This document shows, in pieces, positions 1 to 7,842 of a DNA stretch of 64,000 nucleotides (position 1 is the stretch's first letter; each line of letters starts with the position of its first letter). The position numbers were made by a program, and so were the translations under genes. Below the pieces are notes generated by a model, which ran no database searches, had not been told where the DNA came from, and was given only the letters and a program-made list of their open reading frames with translations. Origin of the DNA: Mycolicibacterium pyrenivorans (GTDB lineage Bacteria; Actinomycetota; Actinomycetes; Mycobacteriales; Mycobacteriaceae); assembly GCF_025821625.1 (NCBI RefSeq), contig NZ_JACKSH010000274.1, forward strand, positions 1 through 64,000, read 5' to 3'.

Positions 1-93
1 TGTGATCCTCGAGAAATCTCATTCTTTCACCACGACAGGGCATTTCGCTGTTACAACCCGCCTCCCATCCCTACCTCATCGGTGAATCCAGGC

Positions 94-1743
94 TTAGATC
101 GCCGGCCCGAGAAGGTCGTCGGCGTCCTTGATCACGTACCCGTAGCCCTGCTCGGCGAGAAAGCGCTGGCGGTGCGCGGCGTACTCGGCGTCGAGGCTGT
201 CGCGCGACACGACCGAATAGAAGACGGCGCCGCCACCGTCGGCCTTGGGTCGCAGCAGCCGTCCCAGACGCTGGGCCTCCTCCTGTCGGGATCCGAATGT
301 CCCTGAGACCTGGACTGCCACACTGGCTTCAGGCAGATCGATGGAGAAGTTCGCGACCTTGGAGACCACCAGGGTGCGGATCTCGCCGCGGCGGAAGCCG
401 TCGAACAGGGCTTCGCGCTCGGCAGTCTTCGTCGACCCCTGGATCACCGGGGCGCCGAGTTCGGCGCCCAGTTCGTCGAGCTGGTCGAGGTAAGCGCCGA
501 TCACCAGCGTCGGCTCATCGGGATGTCGCTCCAGGATCGATTTGACCACGGCGATCTTGGTGTGTGCGGTCGCGCACAGTTTGTAGCGTTCCTCGGGCTC
601 GGCGGTCGCGTAGAGCATGCGCTCGTTGTCGGTCATCGTGACGCGCACCTCGATGCACTCCGCGGGCGCGATCCAGCCTTGCGCCTCGATGTCCTTCCAG
701 GGGGCGTCGTAGCGCTTGGGTCCGATCAGCGAGAACACGTCGCCCTCGCGGCCGTCCTCGCGGATCAGCGTCGCCGTCAGCCCCAGCCGTCTGCGGGACT
801 GCAGATCGGCGGTCATCCGGAACACCGGCGCGGGCAGCAGGTGTACCTCGTCGTAGATGATCAGACCCCAGTCGCGGCTGTCGAACAGTTCCAGATGCTT
901 GTACTCGCCTTTGGTGCGGCGGGTGATCACCTGATAGGTGGCGATCGTCACCGGCCGGATCTCCTTGCGTTCGCCGGAGTACTCGCCGATCTCCTCCTCG
1001 GTCAACGACGTCCGCGCCACCAGCTCGCGCTTCCACTGGCGGCCGGCCACGGTATTGGTGACCAAGATCAGCGTCGTGGCACCCGCCTTGGCCATGGCCG
1101 CCGCACCGACCAGCGTCTTGCCCGCCCCGCACGGCAGCACCACCACACCGGAGCCACCCGCCCAGAACGACTCCGCCGCCATCTCCTGGTAGTCACGCAG
1201 CTGCCAGCCGTCCTGCGCGAGGCTGATCGCGTGGGCCTCGCCGTCGACGTAGCCGGCCAGGTCCTCGGCCGGCCAGCCGATCTTCAGCAACAGCTGCTTG
1301 ATATGGCCGCGCTCGCTCGGGTGCACGATCACGGTGTCGTCGTCGATACGCGCCCCCAGCATCGGCGCGATCTTCTTGTGGCGCATGACCTCCTCGAGGA
1401 CCGCGCGGTCCAAGCTGACGAGGATCAGGCCGTGCACCGGGCTCTTGACCAGCTGCAACCGGCCGTAGCGGGCCATCGTGTCGACGATGTCGACCAGCAG
1501 CGGCTGCGGTACCGCGTAGCGGGAGAAGCTGACCAGGGCGTCGACGACCTGCTCGGCGTCATGCCCGGCGGCGCGGGCGTTCCACAACGCCAGCGGGGTG
1601 ATCCGGTAGGTGTGGATGTGTTCGGGCGCGCGTTCCAGCTCGGCGAACGGGGCGATCGCAGCGCGGGCTGCCCCGGCCAGCTCGTGGTCGACCTCGAGCA
1701 GCACGGTCTTGTCGGACTGCACGATCAGCGGGCCGTCGGTCAT
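94..1743 (-). CDS. xpb: XPB/ERCC3-type DNA repair helicase
   Basis: A 549-residue superfamily 2 helicase that unwinds DNA 3'-5' using ATP and is linked to nucleotide excision repair. Residues 1-170 form the N-terminal damage-recognition region. The helicase core then shows the Walker A loop GAGKT at 206-210, the DEVH box at 298-301 and the XPB-specific RED motif at 328-330. Length matches the mycobacterial family (about 540-550 residues). The ATG at 1743 lies 31 bp downstream of the stop of the 750-residue partner gene, so the two are probably co-transcribed. The order matches Rv0862c-Rv0861c of M. tuberculosis. Identification is secure; the cellular role in bacteria is family knowledge. Confidence 0.95.
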   Translation of the reverse strand: MTDGPLIVQSDKTVLLEVDHELAGAARAAIAPFAELERAPEHIHTYRITPLALWNARAAGHDAEQVVDALVSFSRYAVPQPLLVDIVDTMARYGRLQLVKSPVHGLILVSLDRAVLEEVMRHKKIAPMLGARIDDDTVIVHPSERGHIKQLLLKIGWPAEDLAGYVDGEAHAISLAQDGWQLRDYQEMAAESFWAGGSGVVVLPCGAGKTLVGAAAMAKAGATTLILVTNTVAGRQWKRELVARTSLTEEEIGEYSGERKEIRPVTIATYQVITRRTKGEYKHLELFDSRDWGLIIYDEVHLLPAPVFRMTADLQSRRRLGLTATLIREDGREGDVFSLIGPKRYDAPWKDIEAQGWIAPAECIEVRVTMTDNERMLYATAEPEERYKLCATAHTKIAVVKSILERHPDEPTLVIGAYLDQLDELGAELGAPVIQGSTKTAEREALFDGFRRGEIRTLVVSKVANFSIDLPEASVAVQVSGTFGSRQEEAQRLGRLLRPKADGGGAVFYSVVSRDSLDAEYAAHRQRFLAEQGYGYVIKDADDLLGPAI

Positions 1744-1774
1744 GCGCGATCTCGATAGGAAGTCATCCGACCCA

Positions 1775-4027
1775 TTATCCGGATTCCGCGGACACCACCG
1801 AAGTCACGCGGTGGATGGCGAACTCCCGGACCCTGCCGGACGCCGGGTCGTAGGCGGTCAACTGCCCGCCGCGGACGTTGATCGGCGCGACCACCCGCTG
1901 CGTCGCGACGCCCGCGGGGTCGACGTAACCGATCACCACCGACTCCTGATGGTGGGCGGCGTGCTGCAGTTCTGTTATGGCGACGGCGGGGTCCAACCGC
2001 ATGCCCGAGGGCGTCGCCGCCACCTTGCGCAGCACCGCCACGATGGCGCCGAGCGTCTGATCCGTCGGAGTCAGGTTGTGCCGGTATCCGCGCCGCCGGC
2101 CCGGCGTGGGAACCCGCGAGCCGCGGCTGCGCAGATCCACGATCGCCCCGGTCGAGTCCTCGGCTGCAGGGGCGAAGCCGGCGTTCCGCAGCGCGGCGAG
2201 CACCTCGGCGATCGGCGCCTGTGACACCGCCACGGTCGGTGCGAGCAATCGCAGATCCACCGGCTCGGTAGCGGGTGCGGCCACCGCCTGGGCGAGCAGC
2301 GCAGCGTCTTCGCAGCGGACGAACGACGAGGCCATGCCGACGCGCAGCTGCCCGTGACGGCGCGCAACATCGTCGACCATGTACGTCAAAGATTGCGGCA
2401 CAGGGGTTTTCGAGTGCCGTGCGAACAGTGCGTGCAGTTCCCCCGCGGTCCTTCCGGTGTCGAGTGCCCGCCGGATGGACGCTTCCGTGATGCGGTACAC
2501 CATCGCCGCGCCCGCAGATTCCACCGTCGCGACTGCAGCCAGTTGCTCGGCCAAGGTTCGCTCGAGAGGGCCGGGCACGATAACGGTCAGGTCGGCCTGC
2601 AGCAGGAAGTGATCGATCGGCGCGGGAAGCACCTTGGCCATTGCGGCGACGACCGCGTCCTCGGGCTCACCGGCGAGCATGCGTCGAAGCGGTGTCGATA
2701 GGGCGCCGCGGCCCACCGCGCCGACGGCGTGGGCTTCGGTGAGCAGGTCGGCGACAGGGTCAGGCTGAAGCCGCACCGACCATCGGGGGCGCCGCCACAC
2801 CATCGCCCTGGATGCGCTGTCGCCGTCCACTCCCGAACCCGGCGGCAGGTCGTCGAGCGTCTCGAGAAGAAGCCGACGATCCAGGGGAGCGGCCGTGGAG
2901 TACAGCGAATCTGACAGCGCCGCATAGGGTTTGCCATCAGGTCCGCGGCTTCCGATGAGGCTGGGCCTGCCCGGAAGATCCAGCCACGCCGACACGACCA
3001 GATGCCATTTGACCGCTGTCGGAGACTCGATGAACCGGTCGGCGGCGACCGTCGGCGTCCAGTACGGTCCCGCCGCGGTGAGTGGTTCGGGGTCGGGCAT
3101 CCCCGGCGCGATCAGCCCGGCGGCCGCCGTCACCTCGAGTATCAACCCGAGTCGGCGTTCCTCGATGCCGGTCGACTTGGTCAGCCGCTTGACATCCCGT
3201 ACGCCCAGGCCGCCGCTTCGGAGCTCGGGAATCGGTGTGGCGCTGAGAGTCTCGATCACGATCTCGACTTCACGCAACAGGTCCAGTGCCGCTCCGGCGG
3301 CCACGGCATCGACATCGCGTGCGCTTGTCGACGAGACGGTGGGGTCTGGCCTGCTCAGGCTGACCGGGCCGGGAACTTCGCCGCGCAACACCTGGCCGAC
3401 CAGCCTGGGCAGGATCACGGTGTCGGTGTCGAGCCTGCGGAGCAGTCCGGCCGCCAGCAGGCGCTGCACAGGACGGTCGGGCGGGGCGTCCGGCATCGCG
3501 TCGCGGGTGCGGCCGACCGGCGACCCTTCGAGCAGTTTGTCCAGCAACTCGCGCGCGGGGGCATCCAGTGATGCGAGCGCTTCGCTGATTTCGGCACTCG
3601 ACATCGCTGTGGTCTCCGCGGTGACCTGCCCCGGGTACCAGGGCATGCCGGACGCCGCCTCGGCGACCACGCGGAGCGGATCGTCCCCCCAGACGAGGGC
3701 ACGCTCCCGCAGACCCTCGACGGCGGCGGTGAGGGCCGGCCCGTCGACCCGTTCACCCAGGGCACCGGTCAACTCGGTGAGGGTGATGGCGGTGGTCTCG
3801 GCATGCAGCGTGAGCAGCGCATCGAGCACCGCCAGATGTAGGAAATCAAGATCGTCGGTGGCGGCCTTGACCGACTGACGCGCAGCGGCGCGGGCGGCCA
3901 GTGCGGCGATGGTGCCCGGAGGGGGTTGGGTGAGGTCGGGGCGCAACCGCAGCAGCCGGATCAGCCGCTCGTCATCCAACTCGGCCAACCAGGCGCCCAG
4001 CGGCACGCCCGGGGAATTCCCGCTCAT
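1775..4027 (-). CDS. XPB-associated protein, Rv0862c-like (Helicase_C_3 and WYL-like regions)
   Basis: A 750-residue protein with no helicase motifs of its own. Roughly residues 460-600 resemble the XPB/Ssl2-like N-terminal domain (Helicase_C_3), and the last 60-70 residues look like a WYL-type beta-barrel (pattern VVIGYVDPAG, then ITVRGGQLTAYDP-like strands). It lies directly upstream of xpb in the same direction, so it may deliver or regulate that helicase; this is inference from context and domain kinship. The ATG at 4027 begins right after three 32-bp direct repeats. Length is close to the mycobacterial orthologue. The molecular function is not established. Confidence 0.85.
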   Translation of the reverse strand: MSGNSPGVPLGAWLAELDDERLIRLLRLRPDLTQPPPGTIAALAARAAARQSVKAATDDLDFLHLAVLDALLTLHAETTAITLTELTGALGERVDGPALTAAVEGLRERALVWGDDPLRVVAEAASGMPWYPGQVTAETTAMSSAEISEALASLDAPARELLDKLLEGSPVGRTRDAMPDAPPDRPVQRLLAAGLLRRLDTDTVILPRLVGQVLRGEVPGPVSLSRPDPTVSSTSARDVDAVAAGAALDLLREVEIVIETLSATPIPELRSGGLGVRDVKRLTKSTGIEERRLGLILEVTAAAGLIAPGMPDPEPLTAAGPYWTPTVAADRFIESPTAVKWHLVVSAWLDLPGRPSLIGSRGPDGKPYAALSDSLYSTAAPLDRRLLLETLDDLPPGSGVDGDSASRAMVWRRPRWSVRLQPDPVADLLTEAHAVGAVGRGALSTPLRRMLAGEPEDAVVAAMAKVLPAPIDHFLLQADLTVIVPGPLERTLAEQLAAVATVESAGAAMVYRITEASIRRALDTGRTAGELHALFARHSKTPVPQSLTYMVDDVARRHGQLRVGMASSFVRCEDAALLAQAVAAPATEPVDLRLLAPTVAVSQAPIAEVLAALRNAGFAPAAEDSTGAIVDLRSRGSRVPTPGRRRGYRHNLTPTDQTLGAIVAVLRKVAATPSGMRLDPAVAITELQHAAHHQESVVIGYVDPAGVATQRVVAPINVRGGQLTAYDPASGRVREFAIHRVTSVVSAESG

Positions 4028-4030
4028 CGC

Positions 4031-4122
4031 CGTCTGCTCTTCGTCCGAGGCCTCATCGGCACGGTCTGCTCTTCGTCCGAGGCCTCATCGGCACGGTCTG
4101 CTCTTCGTCCGAGGCCTCATCG
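4031..4122. repeat. Three 32-bp tandem direct repeats upstream of the Rv0862c-like gene
   Basis: Copies lie at 4031-4062, 4063-4094 and 4095-4122 (the last truncated by 4 bp). They differ only at the first base. On the minus strand each unit begins GATGAGGCCTCGGACGAAGA. They occupy the 5' flank of the minus-strand gene starting at 4027, ending 3 bp before its start codon, and so form its leader and possibly part of its promoter. A unit of 32 bp is not a multiple of three, so the repeats are unlikely to be coding. A related 26-bp motif occurs at 40350 and 40433. Confidence 0.9.
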
Positions 4123-4185
4123 CTGACCAGCTTAAAGCAGGCGGCCGGCCTCGCCAGCCGGCAAGCAACCTGCCACAATGTCACC

Positions 4186-4377
4186 GTGGCTGACGAGAAA
4201 CGGCAGAAGACCAAGTACATCGACCCGGGGTGGCCCACGACCGACGCCGACGACCACGCGGTCAGCGAGCTCGCCACCGACCGCACGGGCGCACTGTCGC
4301 CGTTCGGTGACATCACGTTCCCTCTGCCGGCGGAGGAGCTTCCCTTCATCCAGTCGGCCACCGTCATCAACAGGTAA
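4186..4377 (+). CDS. Small conserved hypothetical protein, Rv0863-like
   Basis: A 63-residue acidic, soluble-looking protein with no signal peptide, membrane segment or recognised motif. The GTG start at 4186 gives MADEKRQKTKYIDPGWP. It sits 2 bp ahead of moaC on the same strand, and the same small gene precedes moaC2 in M. tuberculosis (Rv0863), which is the best support that it is real. A link to molybdenum cofactor synthesis would be inference from position only. Function unknown. Confidence 0.75.
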   Translation: MADEKRQKTKYIDPGWPTTDADDHAVSELATDRTGALSPFGDITFPLPAEELPFIQSATVINR

Positions 4378-4379
4378 CG

Positions 4380-4877
4380 GTGGCCTCGAGCGGCGGAGAC
4401 GGCCTCTCGCATCTCGACGAGTCGGGAGCGGCCCACATGGTCGACGTCACCGCCAAGGACGTCACCAGACGGATCGCGGTCGCCGCGGGATCAGTGCACA
4501 CCCGCCCCGATGTGATCGCCTTGATCAGCGCCAACGGGCTGCCCAAAGGTGACGCCCTCGCCACCGCGCGTGTCGCCGGAATCCTGGCCGCCAAGCGCAC
4601 CAGTGAACTGGTCCCGCTGTGCCATCCGCTGGCGGTCACCGGTGTGGACGTCGATTTCACCATCGGTGGCGTCGACGACGACCCGGGCTCGGTCGGCATC
4701 ACCGCGACCGTGCGCACCACCGACCGCACCGGTGTGGAGATGGAGGCGCTGACTGCGGTCAGCGTCGCGGCGCTGACGATCTACGACATGATCAAGGCCG
4801 TCGACCGCGCCGCGCGCATCGACAACATCCGGGTCGTGCGCAAGGAGGGCGGTAAGACGGGTTCATGGGTCAGGTGA
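4380..4877 (+). CDS. moaC2: Cyclic pyranopterin monophosphate synthase MoaC
   Basis: A 165-residue protein that, with the radical-SAM enzyme MoaA, converts GTP to cyclic pyranopterin monophosphate in the first step of molybdenum cofactor synthesis. The family signature is clear: SHLDESGAAHMVDV near the start, PLCHPLAVTGVDVDF in the centre and EMEALTAVSVAALTIYDM towards the end. The GTG at 4380 follows the previous stop by 2 bp. The mog gene follows after 7 bp, so Rv0863-like, moaC, mog and moaE form one plus-strand operon. The partner moaA lies at 7843-8904 on the other strand. Confidence 0.95.
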   Translation: MASSGGDGLSHLDESGAAHMVDVTAKDVTRRIAVAAGSVHTRPDVIALISANGLPKGDALATARVAGILAAKRTSELVPLCHPLAVTGVDVDFTIGGVDDDPGSVGITATVRTTDRTGVEMEALTAVSVAALTIYDMIKAVDRAARIDNIRVVRKEGGKTGSWVR

Positions 4878-4884
4878 CGTCCGC

Positions 4885-5364
4885 GTGACACGGTCAGGCG
4901 TGGTGATCGTCGCGTCCACCCGCGCATCCGCCGGTGTCTACGAGGACCGGTGTGGTCCCGTGATCGCGGACTGGCTCAACGGCCGCGGCTTCGTCACCGT
5001 CCCGCCCGTCGTCGTCGCCGACGGGGAACCCGTCGAATCCGCGCTGCGGGCCGCCCTGCGCGACAACCCCGACGTCATCCTCACCTCCGGGGGAACGGGA
5101 ATCTCGCCGACGGACTCCACTCCGGAGACGACCGCGGCATTGGTCGACTATCAGATCCCGGGTCTCGCCGATGCGATCAGGCGCGCCGGGCTTCCGCACG
5201 TGCCGACCTCGGTGCTGTCGCGCGGTGTGTGCGGCGTCGCCGGCCGGACTCTGGTCGTGAACCTTCCCGGGTCCACCGGGGGTGTGCGGGACGGCCTGGG
5301 CGTCCTCGCAGACGTGCTGGAGCACGCGGTGGATCAACTGCGCGGCAAGGATCACCCGCGATGA
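4885..5364 (+). CDS. mog: Molybdopterin adenylyltransferase-type protein (Mog/MoaB family)
   Basis: A 159-residue protein of the MoaB/Mog fold. The conserved LTSGGTGISPTD loop is at about 69-80 and the VNLPGSTGGVRDG motif at about 127-139. The family adenylates molybdopterin before metal insertion. The GTG at 4885 is used; the gene ends with TGA overlapping the moaE start (ATGA, 5361-5364), which suggests translational coupling. The same gene order moaC2-mog-moaE2 exists in M. tuberculosis. Assignment to Mog rather than MoaB rests on that synteny. Confidence 0.9.
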   Translation: MTRSGVVIVASTRASAGVYEDRCGPVIADWLNGRGFVTVPPVVVADGEPVESALRAALRDNPDVILTSGGTGISPTDSTPETTAALVDYQIPGLADAIRRAGLPHVPTSVLSRGVCGVAGRTLVVNLPGSTGGVRDGLGVLADVLEHAVDQLRGKDHPR

Positions 5365-5786
5365 GCCTCGTCGTCCGCGCTGCGCTGACCGATCGGCCCA
5401 TCGACTCCGCCGAACACGAAGCCCTCGTGTCACACCACGCGGCGGGCGCTGTGGTGGTGTTCGCCGGTGTCGTCCGCGACCACGACGGGGGACGGACCGT
5501 GACGCGGCTGGACTACTCGTCGCACCCGTCCGCCGAGAAGACGCTGGCAGACGTCGTCGCCGAGATAGCGGCCGACTGCGCGGGTGTCCGTGCCATCGCC
5601 GTCAGCCATCGCGTCGGCACCCTGCACATCGGTGACGCCGCGCTGGTCGCCGCCGTGGCTGCCGACCACCGGCACGCCGCTTTCGAGACCTGCGCACGTC
5701 TGGTGGACAGCGTCAAAGAGCGGCTACCGGTGTGGAAGCACCAGTTCTTCGCCGACGGAACCGACGAGTGGGTGAACTCCGCCTGA
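5361..5786 (+). CDS. moaE2: Molybdopterin synthase catalytic subunit MoaE
   Basis: A 141-residue large subunit of molybdopterin synthase, which transfers sulfur from the MoaD C-terminal thiocarboxylate to cyclic pyranopterin monophosphate. The start ATG at 5361 overlaps the mog stop; the longer open frame upstream of it is non-coding shadow. Recognisable family stretches are GAVVVFAGVVRDHDGG near residue 33, ISHRVGTLHIGD-like in the middle, and the lysine-containing RLPVWKHQFFADG close to the end that lines the active site. The stop is 5 bp from the convergent rpfA stop, leaving almost no room for a terminator. Confidence 0.95.
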   Translation: MSLVVRAALTDRPIDSAEHEALVSHHAAGAVVVFAGVVRDHDGGRTVTRLDYSSHPSAEKTLADVVAEIAADCAGVRAIAVSHRVGTLHIGDAALVAAVAADHRHAAFETCARLVDSVKERLPVWKHQFFADGTDEWVNSA

Positions 5787-5791
5787 CCTGA

Positions 5792-7108
5792 TCAGGCGGG
5801 CGGCAGCACCGGCGCCGGAGCGGGAGCAACCGGAGCGGCGCCCGCGGGAAGCGGCGTGTGGGGCGGCACACCGCCCGGGTCGGGCGTGCTCAGCGGACGC
5901 TGGGTCAGCGCCAGCAGCGCATCGCTGCCGGTGATCTCCTGAGTCTGGATCGCGTGCCAGATCTCCTTCAGATACGTCACGTTCGGGCTCTCGTTGGGCA
6001 CGAGCGCCGGATCGACGGTGGTACCCGGGGGGAGGTTCTCGGGGCTCACGAGGTGCGGCATGCCCTCGGGCACGGGGAGCTCCCCGCTGACCGCCTGGTT
6101 GGCCAGGTCGTAGGCCTCACCGGGAACTGCGACACCGGCCAGCGGTGCCAGCGGTTCCGCGGGAGCGGGCGCCGGGGCGGGCGCCGGTGCCGGAGGCGGA
6201 AGGACCGGGGCACCGGGAGCGGGTTGCAGCGGGACGTCGGAGGGCAACGACCACAGCTGGGGCTGATCCGCGGGTGCGGGGACCTGCGCGGTGTCCCAGT
6301 TCCCCGCCGCGACGATCGGGAGCTCCGCCGGCGGGGCGTCGACGGGTGCCGGTGGGGGCAACGGTGCGTCGAGAGGTGCGACGACCGACACGTCGACGAC
6401 CGGGGGAGCCGGCTCGGGCAACGGTGCGGGCGGCAGGGGCGCCGGCGCGGGCAGCGGGGCGTCCATCGGCATCGGGGCCGGCGGCAGCGGGGCGTCCATC
6501 GGCACGGGCGCCGGCGGAACCGCCTCGGGCAGCGGGGCGGGGGGAAGCGGAGCCGCGAGCGGATCGACGGGCGCGGGCGGCATGGGCGCGGGCGACAGCG
6601 GCGCCGACATCGTGTCGAACGGGGCCGGGGCGGGAGGCGGCGGTGGCGCGAACGGATCGAGGGGTGGCGGCGGGGGAGGCAGCACGCCGTTCAGTCCGAT
6701 CGGATCGACAGGCTGCGGTTCCTCGTTGACGACGTTGCGCGGTGTGGACGCGGAGAGCGGTCCACCGCATGACGGCCACGCACCCTTGCCCTGGGATGCC
6801 AGGACGCGCTCGGCGACGGCGATCTGCTCTTCCTTGGTGGCGAGGTAGGCCGCGGGGGCGAACTCGCCACCGCCGTGGCCGGACCAGGTGCTCGGCGAGA
6901 ACTGCAGGCCGCCGTGGTAGCCGTTGCCGGTGTTGATGGCCCAGTTGCCGCCTGACTCGCAGCTGGCGACGCGATCCCATTCACTGTCGGTGGCGGCACC
7001 TGCCTGCCCGGCGAGGGCGATGGTTCCACCACCGATTACTGCACCGGTGAAGGCGATCTTGGCGACGTTGACGCTTGACGAAGTGGGCTTGCGATGCCGT
7101 CCACTCAT
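5792..7108 (-). CDS. rpfA: Resuscitation-promoting factor RpfA (secreted peptidoglycan hydrolase)
   Basis: A 438-residue secreted muralytic enzyme that cleaves peptidoglycan and helps dormant cells resume growth. An N-terminal export signal spans about 1-39. The Rpf lysozyme-like/transglycosylase domain covers about 40-116, with the catalytic Glu51 in ASCESGGNW and Cys50/Cys114 placed for the family disulfide. Residues 150-330 are a Pro/Ala-rich repetitive tail with PMDAPLPPAP-type repeats, typical of RpfA; the C-terminal 100 residues are less repetitive. The ATG at 7108 follows a leader of more than 300 nt that carries a riboswitch. A CRP-type site lies further upstream. Synteny with Rv0867c is exact. 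Confidence 0.95.
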   Translation of the reverse strand: MSGRHRKPTSSSVNVAKIAFTGAVIGGGTIALAGQAGAATDSEWDRVASCESGGNWAINTGNGYHGGLQFSPSTWSGHGGGEFAPAAYLATKEEQIAVAERVLASQGKGAWPSCGGPLSASTPRNVVNEEPQPVDPIGLNGVLPPPPPPLDPFAPPPPPAPAPFDTMSAPLSPAPMPPAPVDPLAAPLPPAPLPEAVPPAPVPMDAPLPPAPMPMDAPLPAPAPLPPAPLPEPAPPVVDVSVVAPLDAPLPPPAPVDAPPAELPIVAAGNWDTAQVPAPADQPQLWSLPSDVPLQPAPGAPVLPPPAPAPAPAPAPAEPLAPLAGVAVPGEAYDLANQAVSGELPVPEGMPHLVSPENLPPGTTVDPALVPNESPNVTYLKEIWHAIQTQEITGSDALLALTQRPLSTPDPGGVPPHTPLPAGAAPVAPAPAPVLPPA

Positions 7109-7184
7109 AAGTACGTGTGGTCCTCTCTGTAGCGCCCGCGAGGTCAGCTGTCGGGTTCGGGCTGGAGAGGTCGCCCGGCCGTCT

Positions 7185-7330
7185 TCGTCGGAACGAAGTC
7201 GGCTTCACCCCTAGGAGCCGATCGGCTCCAGGTCCTTCTGTTCGGTGGACCGGTGGGTCCCCCGCCTCCATCCAGGTTGTTTCTCGTTGTCCCCGTGGAC
7301 CAACGGATGGAGCTCGGCGCAATTGGTCAC
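7185..7330 (-). ncRNA. Probable c-di-AMP riboswitch (ydaO-yuaA type) in the rpfA leader
   Basis: On the minus strand the leader shows an 8-bp stem CTCCATCC/GGATGGAG (7312-7305 with 7273-7266), followed by GGCGGGGGACCCACCGG, a perfect 16-bp palindrome GGAGCCGATCGGCTCC (7229-7214), and then CCTAGGGGTGAAGCCGAC. The GGGGGACCCA and GGGGTGAAGCC blocks around helices are features of the ydaO class, which is known upstream of rpf-type cell-wall hydrolase genes in actinobacteria and senses cyclic di-AMP. The exact ends are approximate; a covariance-model search would settle the call. Confidence 0.8.
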
Positions 7331-7531
7331 ACGGCGGGCCGATCGGGTTTGGGGTCGTCGGCCTGAGTCAAGACGGTAACCGGAAGGCGGTGCCTCGTCA
7401 TCTCGTGGCCGCACCGGCGTTTCCGGCTGCGGCAAATACTAAAAAACCTCTAAATGCCCAGGAAGGTCTGTTGTTCCTGCAGGTGCCGCACGCCGCTACC
7501 GCGCCGTAGCCATCCTGTGACTATTCCGTTA

Positions 7532-7547
7532 TGTGACGCAAATCACG
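7532..7547. promoter_or_regulatory. CRP-type binding site upstream of rpfA
   Basis: The sequence TGTGACGCAAATCACG matches the mycobacterial CRP (Rv3676) consensus TGTGA-N6-TCACA at all but the last base. From memory, rpfA is a member of the M. tuberculosis CRP regulon, which fits this position. It is about 425 bp upstream of the rpfA start codon and about 100 bp upstream of the suggested -10 hexamer, so the promoter may lie closer to it than marked. Confidence 0.65.
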
Positions 7548-7572
7548 GAATACCTTTTCGGGGTGGAAACCG

Positions 7573-7839
7573 CTACCCGCCGGCGAACGGCGGAAGAACG
7601 TCGACTGTCTGCGCGTCGCCCAAGACGGTCTGCGGATCCCGCACCGCCACTTCGTCGCAGAGAAAAGAGCACCTGGCCAGCACCTTCGACAGTTCGGCAT
7701 CTCGCGCCTTGAGCATGTCGAGCAACTCGGTCACCGTCGTGCCTTCGGGCAGTTCGACCGTCTCGGCCTCGGTGCCCGCCGCGGCACGTGCTGCGGCGAA
7801 GTAGCGCACGGTGACCCGCACGCTGACGTCTGCGTGCAT
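7573..7839 (-). CDS. moaD2: Molybdopterin synthase sulfur-carrier subunit MoaD
   Basis: An 88-residue ubiquitin-fold protein that carries the thiocarboxylate sulfur used by MoaE. It ends in the diagnostic Gly-Gly (VLPPFAGG), which is adenylated and sulfurated. The body reads VTVRYFAAARAAAGTE, typical of MoaD. The ATG at 7839 is 3 bp from the moaA stop, so it is the last gene of the YccF-moaA-moaD operon. The start could be a few codons downstream (the conserved region begins near VRVTVRYF). Confidence 0.93.
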   Translation of the reverse strand: MHADVSVRVTVRYFAAARAAAGTEAETVELPEGTTVTELLDMLKARDAELSKVLARCSFLCDEVAVRDPQTVLGDAQTVDVLPPFAGG

Positions 7840-7842
7840 CGA

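Larger units (their letters stand above)
7109..7572 (-). promoter_or_regulatory. 464-bp upstream region and leader of rpfA
   Basis: No protein gene is visible between rpfA and moaD, both minus-strand genes. Read towards rpfA the region holds, in order, a CRP-type site (7532-7547), an AT-richer stretch with a possible -10 hexamer TAGTAT at 7441-7436, and a structured leader identified as a ydaO-type riboswitch. A start point near 7430 would give an untranslated leader of about 320 nt. The -10 call is by eye only. Confidence 0.6.

Noticed and set aside
523..1758. A 411-residue open frame opposite xpb.
   Set aside because: Shadow of the helicase, which has all its motifs; the antisense translation has none.
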